Shown: positions 1 to 8,372, numbered from the stretch's first letter. The stretch is 42,122 bases of DNA from an uncultured Sutterella sp. (GCA_900542195.1 UQNA01000023.1:1-42122); one strand, 5' to 3'. Program-made: numbers and translations. Notes: a model not told the origin generated them from the letters alone.

Positions 1-220
1 TCCTTTTTTCGTTAAAGTTCATCATGTTACAGCCGGTTATAATTGTTGTAAAACTATAATTTTCTTGCAAGAGCCTCTCTTTCCACCCAAACAATTCCGG
101 CAAAAGAACGGTATAAACGTAAGAATTCAAGAGTGCCCCCGGAGAAAACAGTTGGAACGTCCTGCTTCCTAAGTAAGAATAAACCTAAGAAACCATTCGA
201 TACTCGATGAGAGTGAAGAA
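1..220. other. Intergenic stretch at the left edge
   Basis: No coding sequence with a credible start, ribosome-binding site and family resemblance is visible here on either strand, and no tRNA-like fold was noticed. It lies downstream of the asparaginase gene, beyond its terminator. Confidence 0.5.
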
Positions 221-245
221 AAAGGCGGCCTTGTGAACCACCTTT
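221..245 (-). terminator. Intrinsic terminator of the asparaginase gene
   Basis: An eight-pair stem (AAAGGTGG with CCGCCTTT, read on the minus strand, one G-U pair) with a nine-base loop ends in a short T-rich tract. It begins about 30 bases past the asparaginase stop codon, the expected place for a rho-independent terminator. The A-rich flank on the other side could make it bidirectional. Confidence 0.6.
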
Positions 246-273
246 TTCTGCTTTTGTTAGAAATTAGACCATA

Positions 274-1317
274 TTAGTATTGGTCAAAGTTCTTTTGAAT
301 TTCTTTAGGATCTTTTGTTTGTGTTAAGGAGAGCATCAAGAGAACACGTGCTTTCTGAGGATTCAAAGAACCGGAAGAAACAAAGCCGTACTTGGCGTCA
401 TCAACTTCTGCGTCCTTAGTTGTTGAACCGGTAGGAACACGAGAAGAACGAACTACAGCGATGCCGTCTTTAGCTGCTTTTTCGATGATTGGGAAAGTAG
501 ACTTATGGAGGTTGCCGTTACCGACACCGGCGGTGACGATACCGTCATACTTAGCATCGACTAAAGCTTGAGCCTGGATGCCTTCGACTCCGGCGTGCTG
601 ATAAACGATGCCGACTTTAGGCAGTTTTTCCAATTTATCTACATTGAACGGAGTGGCAGTTGTGTGGGCTTTGACCGGAGCAGCATCCCAAAGGACTTTG
701 CCGTTATGGATAGTAGCAAGTTGGCCGGCATTCGGGCTCTGGAAAGTTTCAACGCCGGTTGTATTGGTCTTAGTCACATCACGGGCACCGAGAACACGGT
801 CATTCATTACAACCATAACGCCTTTGCCGCGGGCGGTTGGATCTCCTGCAACTGCTACGGCGTTGTACAAGTTGGCAGGACCGTCAGCAGAGAGAGCGTT
901 TGACGGACGCATTGCGCCGACGAGAACGATAGGCTTATCGCATTTAGCTGTCAGCTGAAGGAAGTAGGCAGTTTCTTCCATGGTGTCAGTTCCATGGGTG
1001 ATTACGAAACCGTCTTTCTTTCCGCATTCTGCATTAATTTTCTTGGCCAGTGTCAGCCAAACTTCATCGCTCATATCTTGAGAGCCGATTTGAGCAACTT
1101 GTTCGCTTGAAACGTTGGCGATGTTAGCTAATTCAGGAACAGCCTGAACTAAAGCATTGACGCCTACCTTAGCAGCGGAATAGTTTGTCTGATCTGCAGC
1201 TTTGGATTGACCGGCAATAGTACCGCCTGTTGCATAAACAGCAACATTAGGTTGAGCAGCATAAGCTGCACCGAAAACAAGAGATAAAGAAGCGGCAATA
1301 AGTGCCTTTGTGAACAT
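274..1317 (-). CDS. ansB: Type II (periplasmic) L-asparaginase
   Basis: Hydrolyses L-asparagine to aspartate and ammonia in the periplasm. The first 20 residues form a Sec signal peptide (K4, hydrophobic core, AYA-A cleavage site), which marks the secreted type II form rather than cytoplasmic type I. Both family signatures are visible: YATGGTIAG near residue 28, with Thr30 as the expected nucleophile, and HGTDTMEE near residue 108, carrying the second catalytic Thr-Asp pair. The 347-residue length is normal. The ATG is preceded by a strong GAGGAGGA ribosome-binding site. It is transcribed alone, divergently from the Y-family polymerase, with a terminator just after its stop. In gut bacteria such enzymes supply nitrogen and aspartate/fumarate; that role is inferred here. 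Confidence 0.95.
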   Translation of the reverse strand: MFTKALIAASLSLVFGAAYAAQPNVAVYATGGTIAGQSKAADQTNYSAAKVGVNALVQAVPELANIANVSSEQVAQIGSQDMSDEVWLTLAKKINAECGKKDGFVITHGTDTMEETAYFLQLTAKCDKPIVLVGAMRPSNALSADGPANLYNAVAVAGDPTARGKGVMVVMNDRVLGARDVTKTNTTGVETFQSPNAGQLATIHNGKVLWDAAPVKAHTTATPFNVDKLEKLPKVGIVYQHAGVEGIQAQALVDAKYDGIVTAGVGNGNLHKSTFPIIEKAAKDGIAVVRSSRVPTGSTTKDAEVDDAKYGFVSSGSLNPQKARVLLMLSLTQTKDPKEIQKNFDQY

Positions 1318-1348
1318 CGTAGTCCTCCTCTATGTGGAAATAATTTCT

Positions 1349-1372
1349 CATTCGTCTAAGTGGTCACGAATG
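1349..1372. promoter_or_regulatory. 24-base inverted repeat upstream of ansB
   Basis: The seven-base arms CATTCGT and ACGAATG are perfectly complementary and separated by ten bases. The element lies about 32 bases upstream of the asparaginase ATG, between the ribosome-binding site and the AT-rich promoter area. It could be an operator or a hairpin in the 5' untranslated region. No known regulator motif was recognised. Confidence 0.4.
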
Positions 1373-1651
1373 CGAAACGTGAATATTTGTATATTTTTTT
1401 AGAGTTTATTACGTACAAATCTGAAATAAAATCACATAAATACGGTATATACGAACAAATAAAAAGGACAATTGTTGGATATTTCCTTAGAACTTCTATT
1501 CTTTCAAAGGGTTGCGATTCAAGGTCTATGCATTGTTAGCGTTGAGATTCTTCTCGAGTTTAGAGTTTCCTTTAATTTCGTTGTTTTGTCGCAATGATTA
1601 AAGAATTTCCTTCTAAAGCTCAGAAATATAGAAGACGGTTTTTCCGCCGAC

Positions 1652-1669
1652 TGCTGTATTTTTCCAGCA
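1652..1669. promoter_or_regulatory. Inverted repeat upstream of the Y-family polymerase
   Basis: TGCTG and CAGCA arms are separated by eight bases, about 64 bases before the polymerase ATG. Position and symmetry fit an operator. It does not match the CTG-N10-CAG LexA box of proteobacteria (the spacing is wrong), so SOS control is not shown. Confidence 0.25.
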
Positions 1670-1732
1670 CTTTGTGGTTATGTCTAAAATTTAGAGCTAA
1701 TTTTTTTCGGACAAGTTAAGAGAGCCTGAGAA

Positions 1733-3244
1733 ATGAAAGAAAGCCAGAGAACTTATGTCGCTATAGACCTCAAGTCTTTTTATGCATCTGTCGAATGCTA
1801 TGAAAGAAATTTAGATCCATTGACGAGTTTTTTGGTTGTAGCAGATCCTTCCAGGACTTCAAAAACAATCTGCTTAGCCGTTTCTCCGGCCTTAAAAGCC
1901 TTTGGAATTTCCGGCAGACCGCGTTTATTCGAAGTTCAGAAAAAGGTCGAAGAAATCAACAAGGCACGAAAAATCAAAGCCGGACTTTCCGAGTTCCAAA
2001 GCACTGCCTTCGATAAAAAAGACTACGAGACAAATGAGAAGAGTGAATTAGATTTTGTAATCGCACCTCCGCAAATGTCTCATTACATGGCCACCAGCGT
2101 GAAGATCTACGAAACCTACCTGGAACTTATTGCGCCGGAAGATATTCACGTTTATTCAATTGATGAAGTTTTCATCGACATCACGCCTTATCTGGAAACC
2201 TATAAAACAACTGCGCATAATTTGGCTCGTGAATTAATCAGAAGAGTTCTGAAAAAGACAGGCATTACAGCAACTGCAGGTATCGGCCCGAATTTGTATT
2301 TGGCCAAAGTGGCCATGGATATCGAGGCAAAAAAATGCGAGCCGGATAAGGACGGTGTTCGGATAGCGGAACTAGATGCTGCAACCTACAGAAGCAATCT
2401 TTGGAGCCATGAGCCAATCACGGATTTTTGGAGAGTCGGAAAAGGTTATGCGGATTCTCTTGAGAAAATTGGTTTAAGGACAATGGGAGACGTTGCTCGT
2501 TACTCCATTAAGAATGAGAAACATCTGTTTGAATTGTTCGGAGTGAATGCAGAACTTCTAATTGACCACGCATGGGGACTAGAGTCTTGCACAATGAAGG
2601 ACATTAAGTCATTTGAACCCGATGGAAAAAGTATTGGTTCAGGTCAGGTTCTTCAGGAGCCATATTCTTTTGAAAAGGCCTTGTTAGTAACCAAGGAAAT
2701 GGCAGATGCTTTGGGTTTAGATATTTTTTCCAAAGATTATGTAGCTACAAAAATAGTTTTGACGATCGGGTACGATGTTGAGAATTTGAATGGGGCCGAA
2801 AAAGGCAACGGATATCAAGGTCCAATAAAAGTAGATTCTTACGGCCGGAAAGTGCCCAAGCCGGCTCATGGAACATTATCCCTTTCCAGAGCAACCTCAT
2901 CTTCTTCGGAAATCAGAAAAGAAATGGAGAAGCTTTTCAGAAATATTGTGAATCCTAATCTTTTGATTCGCAGAATAACGATGTCCGCGGCGGTATGTCC
3001 TAAGAAATCGGTTTGTGAGGAGTCGGAGGATAGAGCTCAGTTAGATTTGTTCGACGGTACGGAAATGGCAGAACTCTTCGACCATCAAAGCGACAGGAAG
3101 GCGGAAAAGGAGAGAAAGGTTAACGAGGCAATATTAGCTTTACGAGACAAATTTGGAAAGAATGCTATTGTCAAAGGGATGAACTTGGAAGAAGGCGCGA
3201 CCGGCATTCTGCGCAACAATCAAATCGGCGGACACAAAGCATGA
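1733..3244 (+). CDS. Y-family (UmuC/DinB-type) translesion DNA polymerase
   Basis: Error-prone polymerase that copies past damaged DNA. The N-terminal catalytic motif is IDLKSFYASVE, with Asp12 as a metal ligand, and the second acidic motif is SIDEVF, with Asp144 and Glu145. TATAGIGPNLYLAK follows, then little-finger sequence. Near residue 436 the C-terminal tail carries QLDLF, a textbook sliding-clamp binding motif. At 503 residues it is longer than DinB (about 350) and resembles the long Y-family repair proteins of Firmicutes that pair with YolD-like proteins. It overlaps the next gene by ATGA, so the two are translationally coupled. No umuD is present. Family and activity are well supported; the Firmicute-like origin is inferred from architecture and partner gene. 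Confidence 0.92.
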   Translation: MKESQRTYVAIDLKSFYASVECYERNLDPLTSFLVVADPSRTSKTICLAVSPALKAFGISGRPRLFEVQKKVEEINKARKIKAGLSEFQSTAFDKKDYETNEKSELDFVIAPPQMSHYMATSVKIYETYLELIAPEDIHVYSIDEVFIDITPYLETYKTTAHNLARELIRRVLKKTGITATAGIGPNLYLAKVAMDIEAKKCEPDKDGVRIAELDAATYRSNLWSHEPITDFWRVGKGYADSLEKIGLRTMGDVARYSIKNEKHLFELFGVNAELLIDHAWGLESCTMKDIKSFEPDGKSIGSGQVLQEPYSFEKALLVTKEMADALGLDIFSKDYVATKIVLTIGYDVENLNGAEKGNGYQGPIKVDSYGRKVPKPAHGTLSLSRATSSSSEIRKEMEKLFRNIVNPNLLIRRITMSAAVCPKKSVCEESEDRAQLDLFDGTEMAELFDHQSDRKAEKERKVNEAILALRDKFGKNAIVKGMNLEEGATGILRNNQIGGHKA

Positions 3245-3660
3245 TCAAAGACTATAGTGACATTATTGACCTTGAGCGACCGGTTTCACGTTTTCCGAAA
3301 ATGTCTAGGCAGGCAAGGGCGGCTCAATTTGCACCGTTTGCGGCTTTGACAGGTTATGAAGATGCTGTTAAAGAAGCCTCACGATTTGTCGGAGAAAAAC
3401 CTCTTCTGGACGACCAGGAAATAGAAAGAATAAATCAGACCCTGAGGGATGCGATCGAATTTGACGATGCGGTGGATCTAATTGTTTTTGAACCCGACTC
3501 ACACAAATCCGGAGGAAGAGTCGGCAGAGTAACGTCCCGCATCAAAAAAATAGATGAGACTGAGCGGAAACTGGTGCTTGAGAACGGCAGACAGATCATT
3601 TTAGAGAACATAGTTGGCATCAAAACCGAGGACTCTTCTCTTGACCAGGTGCCTTGGTAA
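3241..3660 (+). CDS. YolD-like protein
   Basis: A 139-residue protein coupled to the preceding polymerase by a four-base ATGA overlap. It contains MSRQARAAQFAPFAALTGYE near residue 21, very like the MS-R-NRAAQFAPFAAL-GY segment I associate with YolD-like proteins encoded next to Y-family polymerases in Firmicutes. The C-terminal part (GRVGRVTSRIKKIDE) is a predicted beta-rich stretch. YolD-family proteins are thought to act as UmuD analogues or polymerase accessory factors; that role is inferred. No signal peptide or membrane segment is present. Confidence 0.75.
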   Translation: MIKDYSDIIDLERPVSRFPKMSRQARAAQFAPFAALTGYEDAVKEASRFVGEKPLLDDQEIERINQTLRDAIEFDDAVDLIVFEPDSHKSGGRVGRVTSRIKKIDETERKLVLENGRQIILENIVGIKTEDSSLDQVPW

Positions 3661-3797
3661 TCGCGCATTAAGCACGTTTCTTCTAGGATGAAGAATGAGT
3701 GGATGCTTTTATCCAGAGCTCCTTGATTGATCGACCTCTCATTATGGGACCGCATCATCAGAGGCGAAGCCGTTGAGGAACCTTTGTTTTCAGATTG

Positions 3798-4169
3798 CTA
3801 TTTCATCTCGATGACATTGGACAGGTCAACTTCAAAGGAAAAATTCGGATCAATGATAAAAAAGCCACCGGAATATTCCTTGCAGATCCGACCTTCGGCT
3901 GGTGAAAATTTTCCTGTTTTTCCGACCAGAATCATAGAGTCACCGCAATAGACATTTCCGAAAGTATCTATGCTGAGGTAGCCTTGACATTCTTTTGAGA
4001 TGGTTCCGATAAATTCACTTGGATGTTCCGTCCACACTTCTCCCCATAAGTTTGCATAAATTGGTCTACAGAATTGAGAGGACGCATCTGCAGATTCCAT
4101 TGGTATGGAGGCTAGAAGACAACCGATGGCCAAAGCGGTAGTTTTAGAGAGCAAAGATTTTGAGAACAT
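3798..4169 (-). CDS. Small secreted four-cysteine protein, paralogue 1
   Basis: I do not recognise a named family. The 123-residue protein starts with a signal peptide (K4, K9, hydrophobic run, cleavage near ADA-S at residue 29). The mature part has four cysteines and a loosely repeated unit of about 30 residues centred on an aromatic-Gly turn (NLWGEVW, DTFGNVYCGDS, EYSGGFF). It shares length, the VYCGDS motif, the ICK/ICR spacing and the C-terminal NLSDVIK-like end with the next gene, so the two are tandem paralogues. The ATG start gives a clean signal peptide. Predicted periplasmic or secreted; function unknown. Confidence 0.7.
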   Translation of the reverse strand: MFSKSLLSKTTALAIGCLLASIPMESADASSQFCRPIYANLWGEVWTEHPSEFIGTISKECQGYLSIDTFGNVYCGDSMILVGKTGKFSPAEGRICKEYSGGFFIIDPNFSFEVDLSNVIEMK

Positions 4170-4282
4170 AGTGAAGCACCTTAATTCAGCTAGTCTTTGA
4201 CTGAAGTTCTATCATGGTTGACGTCAGTTCATGTCCATCCTACTTATAAAAAGTTTATTCAATTTTGTAAAGCGGACGATTG

Positions 4283-4654
4283 CTAATCGTTTAACTTAAT
4301 CACGTCGGACAAATTGATTGTGAAAGGTTGGCCCTTCACGTAGAAATCCCCGAAAACCCCTCGGCAAATTGGACCTTTTCCAGAAGGGGCTTCTTTGAGT
4401 TTTCCGATTGAAAAAGGAGAATCACCGCAATAGACGTTTCCAAATACATCCACATGAAGGACTCCTTTGGTATTGCATGAAGATTTTCCGATTGAGAATG
4501 GAGAACCTTCGACGAAAATTGTTCCAAAAGGATCGGAATAAACCGGTTTGCAGTCTGGAGGAGAGGCATGGGCTGGCCAACAGACGACAGAAAATAAAAG
4601 AGCAGCAACGGTTGCTTGAAGAAATGTCTGAAAGAAAGTGAGTTTTGGAAGCAC
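4283..4654 (-). CDS. Small secreted four-cysteine protein, paralogue 2
   Basis: Tandem paralogue of the gene at 3798, exactly the same length (123 residues), with a signal peptide ending near AHA-S. The internal repeat is clearer here: DPFGTIFVEGSPFSIGK, DVFGNVYCGDSPFSIGK and GVFGDFYVKGQPFTINL are three copies of about 30 residues. Four cysteines are conserved with its paralogue and may form two disulfides. The start is GTG, chosen because AGGA lies six bases upstream and it gives a complete signal peptide. Predicted exported; function unknown. The gap of about 113 bases to the paralogue leaves open whether they are co-transcribed. Confidence 0.7.
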   Translation of the reverse strand: MLPKLTFFQTFLQATVAALLFSVVCWPAHASPPDCKPVYSDPFGTIFVEGSPFSIGKSSCNTKGVLHVDVFGNVYCGDSPFSIGKLKEAPSGKGPICRGVFGDFYVKGQPFTINLSDVIKLND

Positions 4655-4713
4655 AGAAATCCTGATTGAAAGACAAAAATGTAAAAGAGGATCTTATCAA
4701 GTGCTTTTACTTT

Positions 4714-5057
4714 TCAGACCAGCCTTTTTCCAAAATTAGAGATCACAACAAGAAAACTAATAGGGAAAGTTTCCTTTAAACGATTTTCAATGAACTTGAT
4801 AAAAGAATGATTTACAGGTTCAGCAATTTGTCCAGCCCCAATAATCACATTATCAGAGCGAAGAACAAGAAGCTTCGGCTAATTTATCCGGAAGTGCTCC
4901 CGATGTAAAACCGGAACTTAGAGAAGGATCCTTTCTGAGAGAAGTCTCGATAAGTCTGCATTTATGTTTTAATCGGCACCCCAAATGAATTGGCATCCTT
5001 TCTGAGGACAACGATAAGGATGGCAGATTTTTCTTTAGACTCTTTTGCTAAGTGGAA
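4714..5057 (-). pseudogene. Decayed coding remnant in three frames
   Basis: Three protein-like segments follow one another in successive frames on the minus strand. 5057-4965 encodes a segment including SAILIVVLRKDANSFGVPIK. About 4975-4856 includes LIETSLRKDP and SGALPDKLAE. About 4872-4717 includes KLLVLRSDNVIIGAG, then NHSFIKFIENRLKETFP, ending in TGA at 4714-4716. Each ends in a stop where the next begins, as expected for the C-terminal part of a gene broken by at least two indels. No start codon or ribosome-binding site is visible. I could not identify the family. It may also be chance open frames. Confidence 0.35.
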
Positions 5058-5089
5058 TCAATGAGCCGAGAAACCTTATGACGAGTACG

Positions 5090-6262
5090 TTACTTTCCTT
5101 CTCTCATCACACTTAAGATAATTCCCTTCTGCCAATTAAAGTATGGGTTGTACATCAATCTAGCTGTAATTTTGCCGTCCGGTGCGCTTTCCCAGGTTGA
5201 ATACCAGACATTCTTCGCCTTTTCACATTTGGCTATCTCTTTATCTGAAAGGTCATCTCTGCAAACTCTGGACTTTCCGTGTCTTCCGTACCAAGGATTT
5301 TTAGGGGAGTAGGCCAAAGACATATGAGAGAAGCTCGCAATTCGCTCCTCAGGAATGTAATCGCTTTTATAAATAATTCTCGGGTCGCTTCCGTCTCCTT
5401 CAGTACCGTACCAAATGAAGCGGCTCCTTGGATTAGTAAATACCTTGGGAAGAATATGAATAAGTTCCTTGGCGTTAATAACCGAGTCGTGTTCCGTCAT
5501 CATGACAATAACCGGCTTCGAATAGGTTTTGTCTTTCATTGATTCCTGGACATTCACCATAGATTGACGGAAAGCTTCTATTGCCTCCAACGGAACAGTT
5601 TCATAACGGAATGGCGCCACACCTTGAGTATCGTTGTCCGGTTCTTTATACCAGTCGGTGAATAAGTTAATGAGAGGGATGAACGCAATCATCTCCGTTT
5701 GAATCTCGAAAGCCGGAGAAAATAATACTAAACCTTTAACTTCCGGCCGTTCGAATGCTAATTTTGTGACTAAGTTACAGCCGGTGGAAAAACCCCCTAA
5801 CCATACTTTTTTTGAGGTTTTAGAAAGAAGGTTTAATTGTGCCTCAACGGTTTTTCTCCAATCCTCATAATCGGTGTCCAGCATATCGGCAGGCTTGGTT
5901 CCATTTCCCGGAAGAAGGATGGCTCTGACTAAATATCCGTTGCGAGCCAATTCTCGGCCGATGTCTCTAAAAGTCCATGGAGAATCTCCTAGACCATGAA
6001 CAAACAAGATTGCTTCTTCATTACTTTTCAATGGCTTAAATTCAAAAGGAGCATTAGCAGTCAGTTCAAATTGCTTATCTTTCAATACAAAGTGGCGGTT
6101 TTCGGAAATAAACTCTTTGCACTGTTTTTGATAATCGGCAAAGGAAGTTCCCGAGTAAGGCAATTTTGCTTCGTTCGGCGGATTGACCGAACAGCCCGCC
6201 AGCGTAAAAAATAGAAAAGTGAAACTAATAAGTTTGTTCAGAAAAGGGCGGACATCTTTCAT
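5090..6262 (-). CDS. Lipoprotein alpha/beta hydrolase (esterase/lipase-like)
   Basis: A 390-residue predicted lipoprotein with a lipobox ending LAGC near residue 24. The alpha/beta-hydrolase elements appear in order: the oxyanion-loop motif FVHGLGDSPW, the nucleophile elbow GFSTG with Ser159, an acid segment MTEHDS, and a late FSHMS that should supply the catalytic His. The likely substrate is an ester or lipid at the envelope, but it is not identifiable from sequence. The ATG at 6262 is preferred over an in-frame TTG two codons earlier. It lies about 120 bases downstream of apeR in the same orientation, so it could be read through from the APE operon. A link to APE chemistry is inference only. 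Confidence 0.85.
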   Translation of the reverse strand: MKDVRPFLNKLISFTFLFFTLAGCSVNPPNEAKLPYSGTSFADYQKQCKEFISENRHFVLKDKQFELTANAPFEFKPLKSNEEAILFVHGLGDSPWTFRDIGRELARNGYLVRAILLPGNGTKPADMLDTDYEDWRKTVEAQLNLLSKTSKKVWLGGFSTGCNLVTKLAFERPEVKGLVLFSPAFEIQTEMIAFIPLINLFTDWYKEPDNDTQGVAPFRYETVPLEAIEAFRQSMVNVQESMKDKTYSKPVIVMMTEHDSVINAKELIHILPKVFTNPRSRFIWYGTEGDGSDPRIIYKSDYIPEERIASFSHMSLAYSPKNPWYGRHGKSRVCRDDLSDKEIAKCEKAKNVWYSTWESAPDGKITARLMYNPYFNWQKGIILSVMREGK

Positions 6263-6385
6263 TCGCAATACCTAAAGGTTCTTCTTATTTATGAAATAGG
6301 ATTACTTAAATCATAAATAAGCAAAAACCCTTAGTATGTAAAGAATGTCCGAAAAGGGTAAAAACCTCAATAAAAGAGAAGAGCC

Positions 6386-7618
6386 TTAAGCATAAAAGCG
6401 TTTGAATATAAGAGAAGTGTTAACTCCTCCGAAGGCAAAATTGTTGCTCATTATGTAATCAGTGTCCAAACGGCGCGGCTCATTCATGATGTAGTCAAGC
6501 TTGCCGCAATTTTCATCCGCTTCCTTCAGATTGGCAGTGTGAGCGAACCAACCTTCATTCATCATTTGAATAGCAAACCATGCTTCCAACGCTCCGCAAG
6601 CTCCCAATGTATGACCCAGATAACTCTTTATAGAAGAGATGGGGGTACCGGTGCCAAAAATTGCTTCAGTAGCTAATGATTCAGCAATATCGCCTCTGGA
6701 CGTAGAGGTGCCATGGGCAGAAATATAGCCAATGTCTTCAGCTTTCAGTTGAGCATTTTTCAAAGCATTGGCAATACAAATTTGAATAGTTTCCTTCTTC
6801 GGTTGAGTGATATGGGTGGCGTCGCAGTTAGAAGCAAAACCAACTACTTCAGCAAGAATATTGGCCCCTCTGTTTTTTGCATGCTCAAGCTCTTCAAGAA
6901 TGAGAGCCCCGGCTCCCTCACCGACTACTAGTCCATCACGGTTTTTATCAAACGGCTTGGGAGTTTCCTCGGGTTTTTCATTCAGAGTGCTGGTGGCAAA
7001 TAAAGTGTCAAAGGACGCTGCCATAGACGGGCAGAGCTCTTCTGCTCCGCCGGCGATCATTAGATCCTGCATTCCGAATTTAATTGCTTCATAGGCATAC
7101 CCAATAGCTTGGCTCCCGGATGTACAAGCGCTTGATGTTGGAATCACTCTGCCGGTTACACCAAAGAACAGACCGGCGTTTACTGCGGTGGTATGCGGCA
7201 TAAGCTGGACATAGGTGGTTCCTGAGATGCGGGAAGTATCTCCTCCGTCAAGCATTTTTGCGTAAGCCACCACCGGTTGGGTACTGCCGAAACAAGAACC
7301 AAAAGCAATTCCTGTTTGTCCGTTGGTAATGACTTCATTGCCGAGTAAGCCGGCATTTTCCAGGGCTTTTTCCGTTGCGCGAGTGGCTAACAAAGAAACT
7401 CGTCCCATTGAACGAATCTTTTTTCTGGTGTAATGGGCCGGAAGTTCAAAGTTTTCGATTGGCACAGCAAGTTTTGTGTTCAATCCTTTGAAGTACTCCC
7501 ATTCTTTCATATATTTGACTGCATTCTTTCCTTGAAGGAACCGCTCTTTTATGGTGTCCCAGTCCTCTCCAAATGCGGTGATACCACCTGCGCCGGTAAC
7601 AACAACCCGTCTAGCCAT
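6386..7618 (-). CDS. apeR: APE beta-ketoacyl-ACP synthase ApeR (FabF-type)
   Basis: FabF-like condensing enzyme of the cytoplasmic APE assembly line. All three active-site positions are present: Cys in SSACTSGSQ near residue 165, His in SAHGTSTSRGD near residue 300, and His in YLGHTLGACG near residue 338. The 410-residue length is typical. It is the last gene of the conserved order, and its ATG overlaps the apeQ stop codon by one base (TAATG), so translation is coupled. In APE clusters a second ketosynthase besides ApeO occupies this position. The name is assigned from order plus family; its exact chain-length role is not visible here. Confidence 0.9.
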   Translation of the reverse strand: MARRVVVTGAGGITAFGEDWDTIKERFLQGKNAVKYMKEWEYFKGLNTKLAVPIENFELPAHYTRKKIRSMGRVSLLATRATEKALENAGLLGNEVITNGQTGIAFGSCFGSTQPVVAYAKMLDGGDTSRISGTTYVQLMPHTTAVNAGLFFGVTGRVIPTSSACTSGSQAIGYAYEAIKFGMQDLMIAGGAEELCPSMAASFDTLFATSTLNEKPEETPKPFDKNRDGLVVGEGAGALILEELEHAKNRGANILAEVVGFASNCDATHITQPKKETIQICIANALKNAQLKAEDIGYISAHGTSTSRGDIAESLATEAIFGTGTPISSIKSYLGHTLGACGALEAWFAIQMMNEGWFAHTANLKEADENCGKLDYIMNEPRRLDTDYIMSNNFAFGGVNTSLIFKRFYA

Positions 7619-8358
7619 TAGATCATTCCTCCATTAACGCTGATGACTTGTCTTGTGACATACGCCGCAGACTCGCTTAAAAGATAAGAGACAAGGCCAG
7701 CTACTTCTTCCGGTTTCCCCATCCGCTGCATAGGAATAAGCTTCATGGCATGTTCAATCGCTCGCGGATCCATGTCGATCATGTCCGTATCAATTAATCC
7801 CGGAGCTACGCAATTTACCGTAATTTTTCTAGAGGCTAACTCAACTGCCAGGGCTTTGCCGGCACCAATCAGGCCTGCCTTAGCAGCACTATAGTTAACT
7901 TGTCCTCGATTTCCTGTTACGCCGGAAACCGAACTAATGACAATAATACGGCCGCCGTTTCTCAGACGAATCATCGGCATTACACAGGGATGGATGACAT
8001 TGTAGAAACTGTTTAGATCGGTGTTGATGACATTGTCCCAATCCTCATTCTCAAGGGCAGGGAAGGCGGCATCCTTTTTTATGCCGGCACTGTGAATGAT
8101 TCCCCAATAAGCTCCATTTTCTTCAATATCTTTTTCCAGAGCTTTTTTTGCGGCCTCATGATTACCGACGTTGAATCCAAGAGTAGAAGCGGGGCAACCC
8201 ATAGAAGCAAATTTTTCTTGGAGCTGCTGTGCCCTTTCTTGAGAAGAGTTGAAATGAAGAACTAATTCATAGTCCGGATTACTTGCTAGTTCCCCTGCAA
8301 TTGCGCTTCCAATGCCTCCCGTCGCACCGGTAATCAGTATTCTTTTTTTATTAGTCAT
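7618..8358 (-). CDS. apeQ: APE 3-oxoacyl-ACP reductase ApeQ (FabG-type)
   Basis: Short-chain dehydrogenase/reductase that reduces the beta-keto group of the growing polyene chain with NAD(P)H. The nucleotide-binding motif TGATGGIGSA is at the N-terminus. The catalytic triad is present as Ser in VISSVSG and Tyr-x3-Lys in VNYSAAKAG, and the usual C-terminal VNGGMI closes the fold. The 246-residue length is standard for FabG. Its stop shares one base with the apeR ATG, and apeP lies 14 bases upstream. Position between the dehydratase and terminal ketosynthase matches ApeQ. Confidence 0.92.
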   Translation of the reverse strand: MTNKKRILITGATGGIGSAIAGELASNPDYELVLHFNSSQERAQQLQEKFASMGCPASTLGFNVGNHEAAKKALEKDIEENGAYWGIIHSAGIKKDAAFPALENEDWDNVINTDLNSFYNVIHPCVMPMIRLRNGGRIIVISSVSGVTGNRGQVNYSAAKAGLIGAGKALAVELASRKITVNCVAPGLIDTDMIDMDPRAIEHAMKLIPMQRMGKPEEVAGLVSYLLSESAAYVTRQVISVNGGMI

Positions 8359-8372
8359 GTTCGGATATAAAT

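Larger units (their letters stand above)
1318..1732. other. Divergent intergenic region, ansB / Y-family polymerase
   Basis: This 415-base AT-rich region must hold promoters for both divergent genes. Two inverted repeats stand out and are listed separately (1349-1372 and 1652-1669). I found no convincing sigma-70 hexamer pair and no gene in it. Confidence 0.6.

Noticed and set aside
1600..1732. A LexA (SOS) box in front of the Y-family polymerase
   Set aside because: No CTG-N10-CAG or Gram-positive CGAAC-N4-GTTCG site is present; only a palindrome with different spacing.
4336..4641. Other frames overlapping the second four-Cys secreted protein
   Set aside because: The chosen frame has a signal peptide and a same-length paralogue next door; the others have neither.
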